A stretch of 64,000 nucleotides of DNA, taken from Metarhizium brunneum (taxonomy: Eukaryota > Ascomycota > Sordariomycetes > Hypocreales > Clavicipitaceae). Position numbers and translations under genes: made by a program. Every line of letters begins with the position of its first letter. Position 1 is the stretch's first letter. The stretch is taken from positions 4,030,001 through 4,094,000 of the forward strand of contig NC_089426.1 of assembly GCF_013426205.1 (NCBI RefSeq), given 5' to 3'. This document shows, one piece after another, positions 60,935 through 64,000 of the stretch. A model generated the notes under the pieces. The model had not been told where the DNA came from. It made no database searches and was given only the letters and a program-made list of their open reading frames with translations.

Positions 60935-62218
60935 GGCGAACTACCGCTCAATAATTTCTGGAAGGGAGGTGTCTTGAATCAGCCTCGCGGCGACGGACAT
61001 TTATAATTTAGCGTCGATGAATAAAGGCTGGAAGCCCACTCGGTTCTGCATGGTTTGCATCATGTGTGGAGTGTCCTGTTGCCGACCAGATGCAGAATAC
61101 ACACCCACCCTGTGCCTAGGCATTGTACTCACAACTAGGGCTAGAGAAGCGCTACATTTAAACCTGCGCCTTGTACATGTACAATGCAGAGGGTGATTTT
61201 GGTCAGTGATATCGGTTGAAGACGTCGTCGCTGTTCCAGAAATGGACGGCTCCTCTGCTTTCACTCTTGTAATAGCTGCTGCTACGGACCCCGTTCGAGG
61301 GCACACACCCGGTACCAACACCAACCCAGCTTCTAACTTGCGAACAAAGCGATATGACTCGCCCATGCGTCGCCGATTCCGAATACGAGCAAAGAGGTGC
61401 CAATTTGGCTACCATTGCGTCTTGGAGCATTGCTTGCCAATTCGTGCGACAGATGTACTACTGGTAGAGCTACCGACTTTAGAAGCCCAGACGTCTCTTG
61501 GAAGAGCAGCAACAGAGCTCGCGTAGTTTTATTGGTAAAGACACTCTATTACGGGCGAGCAGTACGAGAAACAGCCAAACACTTGAATCTTGTGTTAGCT
61601 CGCGTAGGAAAGTGACCTCCAGGCCATCCCACGCTCTGCCCGTGTGGCTGGCTATAGTTTTAGCTTGTATCATAGGAAAAGTAATGAAAAATAATACACG
61701 CATTTTCTTGGCTGTCCGCATTTTCTTCTGGCTAGATTTTATCTTTTCTAGGTTGGCTTTATGGCGTGGTAGTCTTATCTGAGCAGGGCCGTAATATTTA
61801 TGCGAATCTACAAGACCAATAACAAGTATGCGCTTGCCCAAGATTGAATATCACTTAATAACCCTACAAGAGCTGCACTATAATACGGAGTATATAATAG
61901 TGGAATATCTGCTGAGGTGCGTTAAAGCCGGTCCTCGCCGGCACAAAAACGCCGTAATGCCAAGACGAGTAGTATTAATTGCATAAATTATTAGCAGGTA
62001 TCCAATTTGATTCCATACTTTCCTGGTTGCGCAATACGTACCTATAACAAGCTCGTCTAGTAGTACGCTAGGTTTGTGAGTGTAAATATAAAATTAAGCA
62101 TCTAACCTGCTGTCCCTCCAGTAAAAGTTCTCTACAACTACATGTCTGTATTTGTTATCATACCATCTACAACCCCAGAGCGCCCACACACTGTCCATCA
62201 TAACACGCTGTCTTCACT
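60935..62218. other. Spacer with an AT-rich, decayed second half
   Basis: The 3' side of the sugar transporter is followed from about 61540 by AT-rich sequence without long frames. A minus-strand stretch at 61680-61790 (NLEKIKSSQKKMRTAKKM) looks like the basic tail of a former protein, perhaps a transposase, but is too short to assign. A TACGGAGTA octamer is at 61884. Confidence 0.5.
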
Positions 62219-62971
62219 ATGCGCGCGCCCTCAGCCGTTCTGGCCATTGCATTTTCCCTCTGCCTCAGCAGCAGCGCGGCACCATTCAACATCGTCGAGG
62301 TTCCCACATTCGTTCACGAGGAACCTGGATTTCCGCTAGAAGGCGCCGCTCCGCCACTCGAAGGATCGCCAGAGGTTCCCTTCCTCGAGGGACCGGAAAT
62401 ATGGCGACCGGAGCTAGAGACTCCACCGGCGTTCACACCAGAAGGCTCACCGCCGCCCGAGGGCGAAATCCAGCCAGAGCGACAAGATGCCGCAGCGCCA
62501 GAGGGATCGCCGCCGCCGCCGCCCGAGGGCGACGCCCCCCCGGACAGCAATGAGATACCGAGATATAGAGAAGAGGACAGGACTCCAATCGACCCCAAGC
62601 ATCGACATGCAGGCATTTGGGACCCTCTTGTTCCCGATGTTCCTGAAAAGGACGACGCGCCGACTACCCGTGTTTATTACACGGTCAAGTATACCGAGGG
62701 AGGCATCAAGAACCAGGGCGGGAGTCGCAACATAGCGGCGACGATTCACGGCAGCAACGAGCAGTTTATTATTGATAATATGAGAGAGTGGTCGGGCGAC
62801 ACGCTCGAGGCTAAGCGGAGCAAGAGTAATCCTCGTATTATTGTGGTGTCGCCGGTGAAGCCGGTCAAGACGATGAATGAGGCGATTGAAGTGAATAAAT
62901 GGGCTAAGAACCTGGTGCAGTCTAATACTAAAGGCAACGGCAAAGGAAAAGGCAAAGGACCGAAGTGGTAA
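62219..62971 (+). CDS. Small secreted Pro/Glu-rich protein, candidate effector
   Basis: A single exon of 250 residues. Residues 1-20 form a clear signal peptide (VLAIAFSLCLSSSA), and no membrane segment follows. Residues 38-107 are an imperfect repeat of Glu-Gly-Pro/Ser units (EG at 41, 48, 57, 75, 81, 95 and 103), with PEGSPPPEG and PEGSPPPPPEG as the best copies. Residues about 145-236 look like a folded alpha/beta region (TRVYYTVKYTEGG; NEQFIIDNMREWSGDTLEAK; PRIIVVSPVKPV) with no family I recognise. The tail is basic and Gly/Lys-rich (KGNGKGKGKGPKW). There are no cysteines in the mature part. The gene sits alone between AT-rich decayed stretches, a setting common for fungal effectors. Function unknown. 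Confidence 0.75.
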   Translation: MRAPSAVLAIAFSLCLSSSAAPFNIVEVPTFVHEEPGFPLEGAAPPLEGSPEVPFLEGPEIWRPELETPPAFTPEGSPPPEGEIQPERQDAAAPEGSPPPPPEGDAPPDSNEIPRYREEDRTPIDPKHRHAGIWDPLVPDVPEKDDAPTTRVYYTVKYTEGGIKNQGGSRNIAATIHGSNEQFIIDNMREWSGDTLEAKRSKSNPRIIVVSPVKPVKTMNEAIEVNKWAKNLVQSNTKGNGKGKGKGPKW

Positions 62972-64000
62972 ATAATGGTGTGCCTGGTGGATCTACTTAT
63001 ACAGGACCAAGATATACTGAACTGGTGGACTGAACACTATGGGTTTCCATTGAGACGCATTACAACGCGCGTACGGGGATTCTGCGGGAATTACATTACC
63101 AAGTTGCAAGACTAGAATATAGAATTGTTTTGAATTTCGTTGAATTTCGTCTGTTTAGTAAGTCTGAGAGTTGGGAGCTATTCTCTTCTAAAGACTTGGC
63201 AATTTTATCCCTGGCCGTGACGTTATCACAGCTTCTTAATAGCTACATGTATAATTTTAGTCTTTATACTTGCTACTAGTAGGTGCCGAAGAAGACTCCC
63301 GCTCGCTTCTGAAGTCATGTATCAGGAGCCGACAGAAGAGCTGGGCACGCAGTCAAGCGCGACCTTGGCGCGGCGGGATACTGGGAAGCCATACTCTGTC
63401 AGCGTCGCCGAGATGGCGAGCGTGGCGCCGGGCTCTAGGTGGTTCTGCGCGAGACGGGCTTTCATCCGGATGTTGGTGAACGACCAGGTTGGTTCCCGGG
63501 GGCGGAAGCAGTTGGACTGGAGCTGCATCACACTTTCGCTCTAGTCCAGCCCAGAGTTCTCTACGTAATTGCCTAATTCAGTTTAGATTTAGCGTTCCAA
63601 CTTGACGCAATCTAAAGCTAGTCTAACAGCCCTCTAATCTAAACGGATTACTGCTAGGAGCATACGCTCACAACACGTTGGCATTTGGCAATGCGGGTTG
63701 CACCCTCAACGATTCGTCCTGCTGCCGGAAGATGTCGATGTCGTCACCATGACACAACTGACGAGTTGAGAACCTAGTCTGCCCTGTCGCCAGTGGCTTA
63801 TGCACCTTTGGTTTCGACGTTCAGCTCTCGGCAGTTGACCAGGAAGAGGAGCCGAGGAGAACTTCATTCGTTTTCCCCTCATGGCCTGAGACTGAGTCCT
63901 TTAAACACTCCTTCCCTGCCCTTTCTGTCTGTTGCCGAATTACAGATATCTAGTAGCATTGAATGGCCGACGACGGCGCATACACACTAGACAGAGAAAG
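62972..64000. other. Window end, decayed sequence with one protein-like fragment
   Basis: 62990-63290 is AT-rich. On the minus strand 63531-63322 reads as a 69-residue fragment including FTNIRMKARLAQNHLEPGAT and SATLTEYGFPVSRRAKVALD. This looks like part of a beta-rich repeat domain, but there is no start, partner exon or neighbouring match, so it is probably a remnant. The rest to 64000 holds nothing recognisable. Confidence 0.4.

Overview
The window is nuclear DNA of a filamentous ascomycete, most likely a hypocrealean (Metarhizium/Pochonia-like) Sordariomycete. The signs are short introns of about 50-90 nt with GTRNGT...YAG borders, compact genes on both strands, a velvet factor, a CBM21 protein phosphatase-1 regulator, a large secreted bacterial-type subtilisin resembling Pr1C of insect-pathogenic fungi, and AT-rich decayed patches of the kind left by repeat-induced point mutation. 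I see no rRNA, tRNA or CRISPR array. Exon borders were set by reading splice sites and keeping the frame.

Layout. 1-9 kb: a GNAT acetyltransferase (1048-1845, +), about 4 kb without a gene, then a secreted subtilisin with a PA domain (5991-8818, +). 9.7-14.5 kb: a 1199-residue protein (+) joining a HeLo-like N-terminus, a degenerate kinase and a trypsin-like domain with a complete His/Asp/Ser set; it converges on a five-exon JLP2/CCDC25 homologue (-). 14.5-17.4 kb: an AT-rich patch with an inverted duplication, then a minimal velvet protein (-). 22-31 kb: an M24B Xaa-Pro peptidase (+), a 600-residue protein ending in a riboflavin-kinase fold that lacks the catalytic Glu (+), and a CBM21/PP1 targeting subunit (-).

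31-42 kb has no recognisable intact gene, only a decayed LINE fragment. 42-50 kb: an APC-type permease (-), coactosin (-) and a broken proteinase-K-type subtilisin (-). 50-53.4 kb is decayed. 53.4-57 kb: a secreted C69-type peptidase whose Cys nucleophile is Ser (+), facing MutY/MYH1 (-). 59-64 kb: an MFS sugar transporter (+), then AT-rich DNA around a small secreted Pro/Glu-rich protein (+).

There is no obvious biosynthetic cluster or operon. Secreted hydrolases, transporters and a candidate effector mix with housekeeping genes (DNA repair, actin, glycogen control), separated by long repeat-scarred spacers. The strongest leads for something undescribed are the HeLo/pseudokinase/peptidase fusion, the pseudo-riboflavin-kinase protein, and the C69 homologue whose signal-peptide cleavage could itself expose a Ser nucleophile.
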